A stretch of DNA of 64,000 bases from Anthracocystis setariae (Eukaryota > Basidiomycota > Ustilaginomycetes > Ustilaginales > Ustilaginaceae). Below the pieces are notes generated by a model, which was not told the DNA's origin, searched no databases, and saw only the letters and a program-made list of their open reading frames with translations. Shown one piece after another: positions 11,031 to 21,948 of this stretch (the first letter of the stretch is position 1; every line of letters begins with the position of its first letter). The DNA lies in NCBI GenBank assembly GCA_928724745.1, contig CAKMXJ010000037.1, positions 372,001-436,000 of the forward strand. Direction: 5' to 3'. The translations under genes were made by a program, and so were the position numbers.

Positions 11031-11947
11031 TACTACACTACACTACGCAAATCGCTGTCGCTTTTGAGAAGAAAAGAAATGCCGAATGCAACCCTGAACG
11101 GTTGCGCTTTTTGAGCTTAGCTTGTGCACCAAAGTACTGTACTTGGCAGCCAACGCTTCCTCCAGCACTCGCAAAGAGACGCGCGCAACTGCCAGAAGAA
11201 AGCAACCAGAAAATTGTGTTGCTCGTGCTCAGCCGCGCGCCCCTCTTCTTCTTCGATCTTCCACGATGCGAATTTTCATTATTGTTAGATCTTTTTTACA
11301 TCAGATTATTAGAAACGCGTGACAAATCCGAGTCTGTTGTTTGACCTCTCGTAAATGCGACTTAACATGCTCCAAATTGTCCAAATTTCATTGCCAAGGA
11401 TTCAAGCTGCCCATCACACCGTCGAGCGGGAACAGCGCAACCATCCTTTCAAAGCCTGAGATGGACACCTGGGCCGATGAAACTTGTTATACGCCCTTGT
11501 ACTGTGCTGCAATGTACTGCACAGCACCAAGACCTCCGGGAGGTCGAGACCCGACGTATCGCGGCGCCAAGTCCACTCGTCAGCCATGCTTGCAACTTGC
11601 CTTTCAGTTCAGTTCGATTGGGTTGCTAATCAATGGCAAATCTACTTTTCCAAATACCGATGCAACTTGATTCAAAGGAAAGCAAACGTTCGGATTCCAA
11701 CCCTTCCTTAGGCTTTTCACTTTATAACCGCCCTGCAGCTTGTTAGGAAACTACATGCAAGATGAGCCTGCGACAGATCGACAGTGCGTCCTTGCCAAGT
11801 TCAGTACAGCAGCGTCGGAAGTGTGCAGTGCTCAAGTTCCAGCCTGCAGCAACCCTTTCACGCCGAAACACAAACTTCTGAAAGCAGAGTCTGCCTTTTC
11901 ATACTGTAGCAAGAAAGCGATCTTCACGAGGCGAACGTGTACCGGTA
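11031..11947. other. Spacer between two DNA transposons, no gene seen
   Basis: There are only short frames without family features. Nothing recognisable was found. Confidence 0.5.
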
Positions 11948-13299
11948 CAGTACAGTACCTGTCGGAAATTATCCGCACGGTCCAATAATTTACTCAATTT
12001 TCGCTCCTCCTCGTCGTCATGTGTGTTAGCATGTAGCTTGATATGGTAATGACATTACAATGATACAGCATAACAAGCATGGTTCGTAGTAAAGAACTAT
12101 CGATCACTGAGAGATCCCAGGTGGTAGTACTACATAATGAAGGCTACTCGCTGGGAAAGATCAGTGAGACATTAAGCATTCCGAAAAGCACGGTCTATGA
12201 CACCGTCCGGAAGTACAGAGCACGTGGACATGTCAACACATTAACAAGAACAGGCCGGAAATCGACGTGGGATGCTCGGAAGGTTAGGATTATGGTTAGG
12301 GAAGCGCTCGGAACGCCTTATGCCTCGTGGAAGCAGCTCTCGGCAGCGCTTGGAGGTGTTGGCATGACACAGCTGCGGCAGACAGCATACAAGCATGGTA
12401 TAAACTGTCGTATTGCTCTAAGGAAGCCGTGGCTGTCAGCTAAACACATGCAGGATCGTGTACACTGGGCTCGCTGTAATCGCAATACAAACTGGCATAA
12501 GGTTCTATTTACAGACGAGAGCAACATCGAAGTTGGAGAGAGACCGGGCCGATCTTGGGTAACCCGCCGGCTCGGCGAACGGACTGAGTTACGGCTTATG
12601 GTCCCGACGTTCCACAGTGGCCGGCAATCGATTATGGTTTGGGCAGGCATTGCCCGGAACTATAAAACACCTCTTGTCGTCATTCCTCTGGAGCCGAGAC
12701 ACCATATTAATGGTCAATGGACAAAAGCCGAAACTTTAACTGGAAAGAAGTACGCTGAGCTCATCATTGACGGACCGCTGAAGGATGCAGTTGCAGGAAC
12801 GGATATGTCGGTTGTTGAGGATGGTGCTCCAGTACACAAGTCCAGGATCGCGAAGAACAGCCGCCGACGTCATCACATTGTCTCACAACACCATCCCAGC
12901 ATGTCACCGGATCTTAACCCTATCGAGAACATATGGTTTATCCTCAAGAATAAGCTCAGTAAGCGGAGACCACTACCACGGACCCGACAGCAATTAGCAA
13001 TCGCCGCTCAAGAAGTTTGGAGGGACGACGTCACCATGGATCACATTAACGCCGTTATCTCCTCAATGCCGGAACGGGTTAGGCAAATCCTTAACAAGAA
13101 CGGAGCTCCACTCAAGTACTAGTCCTTAGCTCCTCACGATCAGTTGTACTTAGCAGCAACACTACCACCATCTCAATTGAAGTTGAAAGCAGCATGTTCA
13201 TACCATTGCCAAGTATACACGATCACAAGAACATGTTATCGCACGTGTGTTATGTAATTAATAAAATCGTGCGGATAATTTCCGACAGGTACTGTACTG
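11948..13299 (+). mobile_element. Tc1/mariner-type transposon with perfect 32-base TIRs
   Basis: A 1352-base element. Both ends begin CAGTACAGTACCTGTCGG and are perfect inverted copies over 32 bases. TA is present on each side (11946-11947 and 13300-13301). It contains one uninterrupted transposase. Related ends without a transposase occur at 1-291 and 59656-60315. Confidence 0.95.
12079..13122 (+). CDS. Tc1-like transposase (DD34E)
   Basis: A 347-residue transposase. The N-terminal paired-like helix-turn-helix region (about residues 8-110) includes SLGKISETLSIPKSTVYDTV and a GRKS-type linker. The DDE core has Asp in VLFTDESNIEV, Asp in VVEDGAPVHKS and Glu in DLNPIENIWF, with 34 residues between the second Asp and Glu, which is the Tc1 spacing. 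The tail carries the usual helical segment. No stops or frameshifts are present, and the gene lies centrally between perfect terminal repeats, so the copy looks autonomous. The start is the first ATG after the left repeat. Confidence 0.95.
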   Translation: MVRSKELSITERSQVVVLHNEGYSLGKISETLSIPKSTVYDTVRKYRARGHVNTLTRTGRKSTWDARKVRIMVREALGTPYASWKQLSAALGGVGMTQLRQTAYKHGINCRIALRKPWLSAKHMQDRVHWARCNRNTNWHKVLFTDESNIEVGERPGRSWVTRRLGERTELRLMVPTFHSGRQSIMVWAGIARNYKTPLVVIPLEPRHHINGQWTKAETLTGKKYAELIIDGPLKDAVAGTDMSVVEDGAPVHKSRIAKNSRRRHHIVSQHHPSMSPDLNPIENIWFILKNKLSKRRPLPRTRQQLAIAAQEVWRDDVTMDHINAVISSMPERVRQILNKNGAPLKY

Positions 13300-14727
13300 T
13301 AGCACGGGCAGTTCAGTATTTCTGCCCTGTCGATCAAATCCACAGACCAACGCATCTAACCGAAATGTTTTATCATCCGCCGGGTTTTCCTCGTGCCGAT
13401 CTGAACCAAGTCTCCTCTCCCCAAAAAACGGCAAGAGAAAATACTGTACAGGTATACAAGAAAAAAGTGGGCTGGCCCGGACAAGTGTCCATCACGGCTG
13501 GAACAAGCTTCGTTCCGCATCCCGACAACCACGCTGGCTCTCGGCAAAGACGTTCCAGCCGTCACACAATGGAAACGAAACCGGAATTCCAAAGTCCAAC
13601 ACCTTTTTTTTTTCTTTCTTTTTTTTTTGGTTCTCTTTTAACTTTTCTGGCTGCCCCGGCAACCCGGAGGTCAGTACAGTGTCAGTTTGTTGACTTTGTG
13701 CGTCGGTGTAGTGGTGCGCGTGCGTGCCGGGTTTCTTTGTTCTTTTCATCTTGCCGCTGCTGATACACTTAGGCTCTTCCGATCGGCCATACATGTACTG
13801 CACCAATTGCGACCCCGACCCTGATTCGCAATCGTCCATCATCCATTTCAGGCAACATACCGTAAGTGCGCCAGTGTGCGCCCTTCATTTTGTTTGTTCG
13901 CATGCTACGACTGGGCCTCCTGACATCGAGCCAAGACCAGCTTCACATGCAGTATTGTCTGCACACTTCCGTGCTTGACGGCCCAGAAAGAAAATGCCCA
14001 CGGTTCCGAATCGCTACAAGCGGAGAAGACAAAATAAATAATAAGATCGAACGACGCCAACGAATCAACCGTTCCGTACAGCAAAGCGATTAGCCCATTT
14101 CCAAACCTGTTCCTTCCTTCCGAAACGAAACGCTGATAATCCGGCATCTCTTTTCCCACGGATGCCAAACTGCACACGGTCGCGCTCAAATCGACTTGTC
14201 TGAAGCTTACGTTCTCCGACATTTCGTGTTCCAAACCAGTTGATGATGCCAAAAGGAAAAAAAAAAAAAAAAAAAAAAAACCCCCGAATTTGTTTTTGTT
14301 TTTGTTTTCAAGAGTGTAGGAAGTGGTAGTCTGTCACCTCGTGTTGGTTCAAAGTGGGTCGTTGTTGCAGTCACGAGTGTGTGTGTGTGTGTGTGTTTGT
14401 TGGTGGGTCGGGTTGGTTGGTCTCCGCTTCAGTAGTTGCGTCACAGGATCTGCGAAATGTTTTTGCAAGAAAAAGCGAAGAGAAAGTCGCGTCAGATTAC
14501 ACCCGTTCCATTTCGGTCTTCTCGTGCCTGTCCGCGACAGCCCTCTTCAAGATTCGGTCGATCCGATCGCGAAGCGAAGCGTTGCGATGTTGGTTCTCAG
14601 TTTCGGTGACTTTGGTTGGTTTGCTCAGTTTCCTCCTCCTCTTGGGCCCTCATAGCTTCTCCTTCTCACCACCATATCGTTTCGGCTTGTCTGCAAGATC
14701 TGTCCCTGCCCTCGTTTGTTTTCCAAG
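13300..14727. other. Gene-free upstream region of the elongase gene
   Basis: No gene is supported. The region holds T- and A-homopolymer runs (about 13603-13630 and 14250-14280), a TG dinucleotide run (about 14375-14396) and pyrimidine-rich sequence before the elongase start. It probably contains that gene's promoter and leader. Confidence 0.5.
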
Positions 14728-15621
14728 ATGGTCTCAAGCGTATTCTACGACGCCGTCGTGGCGGCCATCCCACAACATATCAAGGACCAAACCCCAGTCC
14801 ACTTGCTCGCATGGGTTCCCGCCAAGTCGCCCATCTCGACGTTCCCCGCCCTGGTCGCTGCCGTGGTCACCTACCTGGCTGTCATCTTTGGTGGCCGAGA
14901 GCTCATGAAGAATCGCGCTCCTTTCACCAGCAGCATCAAGATCCCCTTCTTGCTGCACAACCTGGCTCTCACTGCAGGATCCGGTCTCTTGCTCGTGCTC
15001 ATGCTCGAGGAGATTGTTCCCATCGTCCGACGCAACGGCCTCTACTACGGTATCTGCGGTGAAGGTGCTTGGACCATGAAGCTCGAGACTTACTACATGA
15101 TCAACTACTACTTCAAGTACTGGGAGCTCATCGACACCGTCTTCCTTGTGCTCAAGAAGAAGCCTCTTGCCTTCCTCCACGTCTACCACCACTCGGCTAC
15201 CGCTGTTCTGTGCTTCTCGCAGCTCCACGGCAAGACGTCGGTGTCGTGGGTCGTCATTTGCCTCAACCTCGCCGTACACGTGCTCATGTACTTCTACTAC
15301 GCGCTTACCTCGCTCAAGATCCGCTGCCCTTGGAAGAAGTGGGTCACCACCGCTCAGATTACTCAATTTGTCGTTGATCTGGCGGTGGTCTACTTTGCTA
15401 GCTGGAATCACGTTGCCGCAACCTATTTCCCGGCTCTGCCTCATCGCGGCTCTTGCGCAGGCAAGGAGCACGCCGCCGTCTCCGGAGTGGTTTGCTTGAC
15501 CAGCTACCTTTTCCTGTTCATCGCATTTTACAAGAAGACGTACGCGCAGGACAAGGCTCGCAAGATTGCTGCCAAGGTTAACGACAAGATCAACGGCAAG
15601 GCTAACGGCAAATCGCGCTAA
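14728..15621 (+). CDS. Fatty acid elongase, ELO family (3-ketoacyl-CoA synthase)
   Basis: A 297-residue polytopic membrane protein with about seven hydrophobic segments. Diagnostic ELO motifs are intact: YFKYWELIDTVFLVLKKK (the KxxExxDT-type block, about residues 129-147), the catalytic-type histidine box HVYHHS (about 151-156), and a MYFYYAL segment after it. ELO proteins catalyse the condensation of malonyl-CoA with acyl-CoA in the ER, giving very long chains for sphingolipids. The Lys/Arg/Asn-rich C terminus fits ER retention. The frame is open four codons upstream only through a TTG, so the ATG at 14728 is used. Whether it corresponds to yeast Elo1, Elo2 or Elo3 cannot be told by eye. Confidence 0.94.
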   Translation: MVSSVFYDAVVAAIPQHIKDQTPVHLLAWVPAKSPISTFPALVAAVVTYLAVIFGGRELMKNRAPFTSSIKIPFLLHNLALTAGSGLLLVLMLEEIVPIVRRNGLYYGICGEGAWTMKLETYYMINYYFKYWELIDTVFLVLKKKPLAFLHVYHHSATAVLCFSQLHGKTSVSWVVICLNLAVHVLMYFYYALTSLKIRCPWKKWVTTAQITQFVVDLAVVYFASWNHVAATYFPALPHRGSCAGKEHAAVSGVVCLTSYLFLFIAFYKKTYAQDKARKIAAKVNDKINGKANGKSR

Positions 15622-16302
15622 ACGGGCTATGCTCCCAGCTGAACGATTCGGCAAAGATAGAGCTCGGTAGTTTGGCGTGTGAAGCGGCTCAAAAAGCACA
15701 TCCCAAAAAGCACATTTCACTAGTTGTCGCGATAGAGAGCCGTCCTCCAGCCACAGCAACCATCATTTTGGTTCTCAACCCTTGCCGTTCAGCGCAAATG
15801 GCCCTGAAGAGCATCAAAACCAACAAACTCGCCTCATGCACAGCAAGCTCTGCTGCATCCGACACTGTACATAACCACCTCCTGAAACCCACGAACATAA
15901 CACAACACACCCTTGACTTGGTCGACCATACCTGCTTTTTTCTACTTGTTCTTCTTCTGCTTCTTTTTCTGTTCCGATTTGGCTGGACTAGTCTAGCAGC
16001 TGTATGGAGTTTCTTCTGCCTCTCTCTTCCTGCTACAGTACCCATACACCGGCGGTGGTGGTGGTGGTGGTGGTGGTGTTGAATAATGCTATAGTAATAA
16101 TATTACCCTCCCCCAAAACAAAGAAACGGTTTTCTTTCTCTTTCGTCGGGACGGTGGGTGCAGTGAAAAGCTCAACTTCGTGACCACACACGCATGCGTA
16201 AGTTGATACCCCTTCCATTCCCCCTTTCTGCTTATTTTTCGGATCATCTGGTTGCTGTGAGTAATGTTGTGAAGCCTTTGGATTGGTATGACTAAAATAT
16301 GT
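15622..16302. other. Convergent intergenic region with TGG microsatellite
   Basis: This is 3'-flanking sequence of the elongase and PP2A genes. A (TGG)n run of about nine units lies near 16052-16079. No gene was seen. Confidence 0.55.
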
Positions 16303-17223
16303 TTACAAAAAGTAATCCGGCACTCTCCTGCTGACCAACGGTTCACCTGCCCTTGGAGCTGGGTCGAACTGCAAGAAGGTGTACTTCAAGTTTTCATCAA
16401 TCTCCATGATGGCTGCCTGGTTGCCGCACCTGTAGCAGTAGTTGGGTGCGGAGAAGATGGTGACAACGTTTCTTTCTTGCGACCAGTTGAAACCGTCCAT
16501 GACGAGTTGATGCGCACGGGCGACGAGCGTGAGGCCGTTGTTGTGGTTGAATGCTTCGGAAATGTCTTGACCGAACGTGTAACCAGCGCCACGAGGCGAG
16601 ATGCCCCATCCACAACGGTCATCTGGGTCGGACCAGAGCAGATCACACATGGGACCTTCGTGAGGAACTTCTTGGATACGGTCGATGGATCGGATGTGGT
16701 CGAGGGTGTCGATGGAAGGCGAAAGACCACCGTGCAAGCAGAAGATCTGATCATCGATCAAGGCGGTCAATGGAAGGTAGTCGAACAGGTCGGTGAAATA
16801 TTTCCACACATTGGCGTTGCCGTACTTTCTTAGACACTCGTCGTAGAAACCGTAGACCTGTGTGATCTGTCGCGATTCGTGGTTGCCACGCAGGATGGTG
16901 ACGCGGTCGCGGTATCGAACCTTGAGCGCAACGAGCAGAGTCACGGTCTCGACCGAGTAGTAGCCACGGTCGACGTAATCTCCCATGAAGAGGTAGTTGG
17001 TATCGGGCGAGTTGCCTCCGATGCGGAAGAGCTCTGACAAGTCGTGAAACTGACCGTGAATGTCACCACAAACGGTGACGGGGCATCGGACGGGCTGAAC
17101 GTTGGATTCGCCAAGAAGAATCTCGCGTGCCTTGTCACAGAGACGCTTGATGTCGTTTTCGGAGAGTTGTTTGCACTCGCTGAGATGCGCGATCCACGCA
17201 TCCTGCTCGGTAATGTCAACCAT
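16303..17223 (-). CDS. Serine/threonine protein phosphatase 2A catalytic subunit
   Basis: A 306-residue phosphatase that is close to human PP2A-C over its whole length. Metal-site and catalytic motifs are intact: [16 protein letters not shown] and RGNHESRQ. The conserved C-terminal VPDYFL is present; its Tyr and carboxymethylated Leu control holoenzyme assembly. The protein works in the cytoplasm and nucleus with scaffold and B-type subunits in cell cycle and signalling. The frame runs 20 codons further upstream without an ATG, so the ATG at 17223 ([10 protein letters not shown]) is the start and matches the family. There is a single exon. Confidence 0.96.
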   Translation of the reverse strand: MVDITEQDAWIAHLSECKQLSENDIKRLCDKAREILLGESNVQPVRCPVTVCGDIHGQFHDLSELFRIGGNSPDTNYLFMGDYVDRGYYSVETVTLLVALKVRYRDRVTILRGNHESRQITQVYGFYDECLRKYGNANVWKYFTDLFDYLPLTALIDDQIFCLHGGLSPSIDTLDHIRSIDRIQEVPHEGPMCDLLWSDPDDRCGWGISPRGAGYTFGQDISEAFNHNNGLTLVARAHQLVMDGFNWSQERNVVTIFSAPNYCYRCGNQAAIMEIDENLKYTFLQFDPAPRAGEPLVSRRVPDYFL

Positions 17224-18318
17224 GGTGGTGTCGTCGTCTAAGGTATGCTGAGCAGAAGAAAGACTGTTGGAGAGGATGGGCAAAGGCGAGAGCTACTGGA
17301 AAGTCCGCAGTTTGCTGAGATAGAGTTGGGCGTGACTGGGGTATAGATGCTTGAAGAGGCGGCAGTCAAGAAGCGTGAACGACAAGGATGCTGGATGTGC
17401 TTTGTTATGTGAGAATCTCCACGAGACTGTCTAAACGGAAATCAAGATAAGCAAGCGGAAGCGTACTGAGGCCAAGACAAGTTTGGCGGCTGGTCCTCTC
17501 CCCCTTTTTTTTTTTTTGAAATGGTGTGTAGACTTGACAAGAGGGTTTTGGAGCGATTTTGGTGGAGAAGCACAGCAACAAGGTGATGGTCGATGTGATT
17601 GAAGCGAAAGGATGACGAACGGTTTTCAGACTGAGCGCGCCAGGGGATATGGCGTTAGGATTGCGCTTGAAGATGGACTCGCTCGCCCGCCAGCCAGCCA
17701 TCTATTCAGTCAGTCAGTCAGTCAGTCAGTCACTCAGTCAGTCGACAGGGTCAGCCACCGCGGTGAGAAACAGCTGAAATTCAAAACGCTCAAAACGCCC
17801 ATCTTGACCCGCACCTCCTCGTCCTCGATTTACAGCCGCGTCGAGCATCCGACTCGCTCACTTGACGGCACACCTCTCTCTGTGACTGTCTTTCTTTCGT
17901 TTACAGAATCATTCACAACAGTCCATTTCAAACTGAGCACATTTTCAAAGAAATTATCAATTCGGGTCGTCGTGAATACAAATTCCCCCAAGCCAAAACA
18001 GCAGCCCGATTTCCACAGCTTGTACTGTAGCTATCTCTATTATGTGGTCTAAGCGCAGGTTCTTCTCAGCCAGCTACCGTGTACGCAGCATCATGAATCA
18101 GTCGATCACCAACCACGCCCCCGCTTCACACTTGGCCCACTCACTCAGAGAACTAACATTGCAAATCCCATCGAAATCTCGGAAATCCAGAATTGCCATT
18201 TTATCATTATTCGGGTCTCACACCATCGCATCGCATCGCATCGCAGCATCTCGACCTCCCCATCTCTCCTCTCTTGTCGATCCCTCTCATCTTGACCTAG
18301 CATCCGACTCGTCCAATC
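17224..18318. promoter_or_regulatory. Divergent intergenic region, PP2A / NDUFB8
   Basis: A stretch of 1.1 kb between outward-pointing genes. It holds a poly-T run near 17505, a TCAG tetranucleotide repeat at about 17706-17747 and a GCATC repeat near 18232-18247. Short frames in it are not supported as genes. Confidence 0.45.
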
Positions 18319-18990
18319 ATGTCTCTGCTACGACACGCCGTTGCTGGCGCTTCGCGTTCCACCTCCCTCCTCCGTACCTCGGCAGCTCCGGTTCGACAGC
18401 TCTCCACTTCGGCAGTGCGTTCAGCCGCCAAGGACAAGGATTCCCAGCTTGGCGACTACCCCGATCTCCCATTCATCAGCCAGCAGCACCGCAAATACTC
18501 GCCCAAGTGGTGGGACCCACAAGAGAAGCGTAACTTTGGCGAAACCGTAAGCATCGTTTCCTCTCCCACACAAGCATAGTCATGGCAAATCTGACTCTTT
18601 TTGCTCGCATCATTCGTACCTGACCGTGACAGCCTCACGAGCAAGATGATGTACTTTCAGTATGGGCGCCCGATGTTCACGCTACCCCCGCTTCATCCGC
18701 GCTCCGTCAGTTCCTGGTTGCGATCGGCGTAGTGGTCCTGTTTGGCTCGACAGTGTACTATGCTACGCCAGAGAGGCCCGCGCTTCCAAGGGTAAGTTTC
18801 TTGACATGCGACCACGATCTAGACTCCATTCATCAGCATGCAGACTGACGTCTCCGCCTTTCTCAATCGTATAAACATGCAGACTTACCCCCGTGATGGT
18901 CTTGGCGCTGAGCTCGGAGGTGAGCAGGTCGCGGCCCCCAAGGAAGGCTCTTTCAGTGCAGACGCAGAGGAGGACGAGGAGGACGAGTAG
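18319..18990 (+). CDS. NDUFB8: NADH dehydrogenase (complex I) NDUFB8/ASHI-type subunit
   Basis: Three coding exons (18319-18546, 18633-18791, 18883-18990) joined by GTAAGC/ACAG and GTAAGT/GCAG introns give a 164-residue protein. The N terminus is Arg/Ser-rich, as in a mitochondrial presequence. The family core follows: GDYPDLPFISQQHRKYSPKW, then across the first junction GETPHEQDDVLSVWAPD. Exon 2 supplies one membrane segment (FLVAIGVVVLFGSTVYYA), followed by YPRDGLGAELGG. The tail is acidic. This accessory subunit sits in the membrane arm of respiratory complex I. Both introns fall where the reading frame would otherwise stop, which supports the model. Confidence 0.88.
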
Positions 18991-19383
18991 ACCTCTTGCA
19001 CGCCAAATCTATACAGTAAATCCACTCGCTTTTCGCAATCACATCTTCCCACGCTCTCGATCTTTTGCTTGACATGCTCTCTCAAACCATCGGTCAGAAA
19101 CACACATAGCGACAACTAGATTGGTACAGCCAAGATCAACATATACAACAGTCAACGCGACTTAAGCGCACTTTGACGAAGCGCGCTTTACCATCTCGAT
19201 CAACCGTCCGATCATGCCTGCAAGTATGTCATGCGCACCTGCCTCCATCTCGGCGCTCGCTCTAATCACCAAACCCGGATTTCTCCTCGAGGCCTCTTTC
19301 CCCGCATCAGCTATCTGTCGGGCGATGGCGTGGATCTCAGAAGCCGAAAAGTGCGGATCCGACGATCCACACTGTTGATGGCT
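18991..19383. other. 3' region; coding-like extension of the hydrolase frame
   Basis: The plus-strand gene ends at 18990. On the minus strand the frame of the hydrolase continues after its TAA (19384-19386) for a further 73 codons of convincing protein-like sequence, including EIHAIARQIADAGKEASRR and AGAHDILAGMIGRL, to a stop at 19162. See the finding on this. Confidence 0.5.
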
Positions 19384-20156
19384 TTACACCGCATAGCCCT
19401 GCTTCCGCTGTGGGTCTGCTTGAGTCTTTTCACTCTGAGCTGAGTTGGAAGAAGCGGGTGAGAAGCTAGGCCATCCGGGTTCCGGAAAGGTAGGCTCAAA
19501 GTTGAAGGTGGTTCCGGCCCACGCCAGCATGTAGGCTGGAAGCGGCAATGGTGAATCCTTCAGCTCATCATCTTGCAACACAGCTGGTGAGTCTTGCGAG
19601 AGTAGATGCAATGCCCGCAGAAGGTAGGCGTTGACCAGAATCGCTCCTTGACTGAACCCCACCAACACGATTCGGGAGTTCGGAATGCCGGTGCGGTTGA
19701 GTGATTCGATTTCGTTCTTCAGCTTGAGGAGACTGCTACGGACGTATGGCGCTTGAAAGTCGAGATCGGCTTGGTCCTCAGCTGTCTTCATGGCGCATTG
19801 AAGCAGTGAATGATCAGTAACGTAGATGCAAAGGAAGATCGGTCTCGCAAAAAAAAAAAAAGACGAAACTCACCTGTGTTGATACGGAACCATTTGCCAT
19901 CCGTGGCCTCTATCGCTTTCAGAGTGATCTGGATTCCATCCTTGGCTGGTTGCGTGATGCTGGCAGAAGGATTTCCGGTGAATTCCTCGGCCAAAGGGAC
20001 GCCAAAATAGGTGCGAAGATGGGGTACAAACACGTCGGCAAAGTCTCGAGCGTTATCACCGCCGCCATGGATGGCTATGATGGCTGCTGAGGTCGAAGAC
20101 GATGGCTGCGAGAGGAATGTAAATACTGGCGTGAGTGGGGCAGGGGATCGTCCCAT
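19384..20156 (-). CDS. Alpha/beta hydrolase, phospholipase/carboxylesterase-like
   Basis: Two exons (20156-19874 and 19781-19384), with donor GTGAGT and acceptor GACAG, encode 226 residues up to the first stop. An oxyanion-type HGGGDN motif (about residues 29-34) and the nucleophile elbow VGFSQGA are clear, as in acyl-protein thioesterase/FSH-like serine hydrolases. The expected C-terminal catalytic His is absent before the TAA, but a GAHDIL segment occurs in the same frame beyond it, so this copy may be truncated by a nonsense codon or the model may be incomplete. The start is set at the in-frame ATG of MGRSPAPLTPVF; the frame is open further upstream. The substrate is unknown. Confidence 0.65.
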
Positions 20157-20507
20157 GTCGAGTCGAGGAGTCGGGCTGGGGCGGACATTGTAGGAGCAGA
20201 GCGATGTGGGGAGATGTGTTAGGAGGATGAGCGACAAACGAGTTGGTGCAAATGAGTGATTATTTACGTCGAACGCAAGGGCAAGCATGATTGCCGAGCG
20301 ATAAGTGTCGGCAATCTGTATGCTCATATCGCAAAGGATTGCGCTTCACCACTATCTGACACTCCACCGAGATCCGTCCGGAACACATCGCAGCCTGCAC
20401 GATCAGCACCCTTGGCGTCAACTTCAAGCAGATGCCCTTGCAAGCACAACCATACCCCATCCCCATTCTACAACTCGGAAAACTCACACCCACATCCACA
20501 ATTCGTC

Positions 20508-20943
20508 ATGGATGGCCCAACAGTCCAGGAGATCCACGTCGCAAACACACCAATCCCGACTACGCGAGCACAGATCAAAGCCAAAGGCGAGCTCGAAGCT
20601 GGAGGGCGCACACAGCTTACTGTGACGGTAGAGCCATTCAAGGCTGTAGTCGCACTGATCATCAATCTCACAGACAGCACCATCAAGCTAAACAGTGATG
20701 ACGGCCGATTCCGATGTCAGGCTTGCTACGCTCGTGCTCTTAGACATCCAGGTCGACCTCGCTGCATCCTTGCCCTACCCGACCCCAACCAGTGGGGACC
20801 TCAGGGTTACTTTCTTATATGTCCCTGCAAACTCAACCAATATCCCGCAGCCTCTGATCCGCGTGGATGGTCCAGTCCCCTTAATCAGGTGCAATAACGC
20901 CACAGCAATCGTGAGCTCTTTGGGAGACCAGTCACAGTGTTAG
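20508..20943 (+). CDS. Possible small two-exon gene of unknown function
   Basis: An ATG at 20508 opens a frame beginning MDGPTVQEIHVANTPIP. Its first 62 codons look like folded protein (TQLTVTVEPFKAVVALIINL). After about 20694 the composition becomes poor in this frame, while the next frame reads well to a stop at 20943 (VTFLYVPANSTNIPQPLIRV, then CNNATAIVSSLGDQSQC). A 49-base GT-AG intron at 20695-20743 would join the two and give about 128 residues. I do not recognise the family. The intron is a proposal only and the donor is weak. Confidence 0.4.
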
Positions 20944-21409
20944 GACCTTCCGTCAGCAGACAATGCCACTTGTCGGAACCACTCAGACGAGCAAATTCAT
21001 GTGCTGTGGTGTGTGGCTCGTCCCTCTAAAAGTTGAGCTGCTCGACAGCGGTTGCGTGTCTGACTGTGAGCAGCTGGCCAAATAGGATTGGCAAAAGTGT
21101 TTTGCACTGTCAATTGAGTCGGTTGTGAATAATGTACAAGATCCGCATGTGATGCAAGGATTCAAGCGAAGCTGGCAAGGGTCCATTGAAATGGTTGAAT
21201 CGAAAGGGTGTCCTTGTTCATAATGCTGTATACTGAAGCTGCTTTGGTACAAGATGTCGAGGCTGTGCTGTCTTAGAATTGCGGCTCTTTGCAAGGTGTT
21301 GATTGGCGTATCGCAGGTTCCACAATGGATACAGACCAGTAGGATGAGGCTCGATCCGGTAATTTCTTGGCTATGGTGACACTTGGGCAAAGTTGCTGTC
21401 GAGCTATGT
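20944..21409. other. Intergenic, convergent toward OST4
   Basis: No gene is supported. An antisense frame of 171 codons across it lacks coding character. Confidence 0.45.
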
Positions 21410-21649
21410 TCATGTCGAAGCAGCCACTTTGGTTGCGGTAGCCTGATTCCTCTTGACGTTGACGCTGAAAGCCTGTTGGTCCGAAGTCGCCATGGCAATT
21501 CAAATCAATCAATCAGTTCTGCTGGTCAGCACTCGCATCATTCGCCATAGACGAGTCAATGGTATACTTACGTGATAGAGCACGATCATGATCATGGCAA
21601 GACTGCCAAGCCAGTTGGCTAGCGCGGACAACGTCACGTCGCTGATCAT
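21410..21649 (-). CDS. OST4: Oligosaccharyltransferase subunit Ost4
   Basis: A 46-residue protein from two exons (21649-21572 and 21472-21410), with donor GTAAGT and acceptor CAACAG. The first exon reads MISDVTLSALANWLGSLAMI and continues to IVLYH. The second starts AFSVNVKRNQ. This lines up with the tiny Ost4 of yeast: the MISD start, a Leu-Ala pair, a single membrane helix, and the I-V-x-Y-H-A block straddling the intron. Ost4 is a one-pass ER membrane subunit that bridges Stt3 and Ost3/6 in the oligosaccharyltransferase for N-glycosylation. Its tail is about ten residues longer than in yeast. The intron is exactly where the frame would otherwise continue out of family. The plus-strand gene at 21949 diverges from it. 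Confidence 0.88.
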
Positions 21650-21948
21650 CCTTGCTGTTTCGTAGCGAGTTGGTGGCAGCAGAGGAACAGGAAGGGTCGG
21701 AAGAAATGCGGGTCTGAAGGGATGGTCAGTGCAGCCGCTGCAGCGCTTGACGGGTGTGTGTGAGCTGGAAGCGGAATTTGACACTTTTGATTCGGCCGTA
21801 AAGCACGTCCACGTTGGACCCTGAACAGCACTTTTTGGGTTTCAACGCATCACCCGTCACTGTCCACCTCCACCTCACCTCCTCATCCATCTCGTACCAT
21901 ACTGTGCAGCTCTCGACAACTCGACGTACGCTAGTAGCGACGATCAAT

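Noticed and set aside
14734..15759. 341-codon minus-strand frame opposite the elongase
   Set aside because: It is a mirror of a strongly conserved ELO gene with codon bias. It has no family features of its own.
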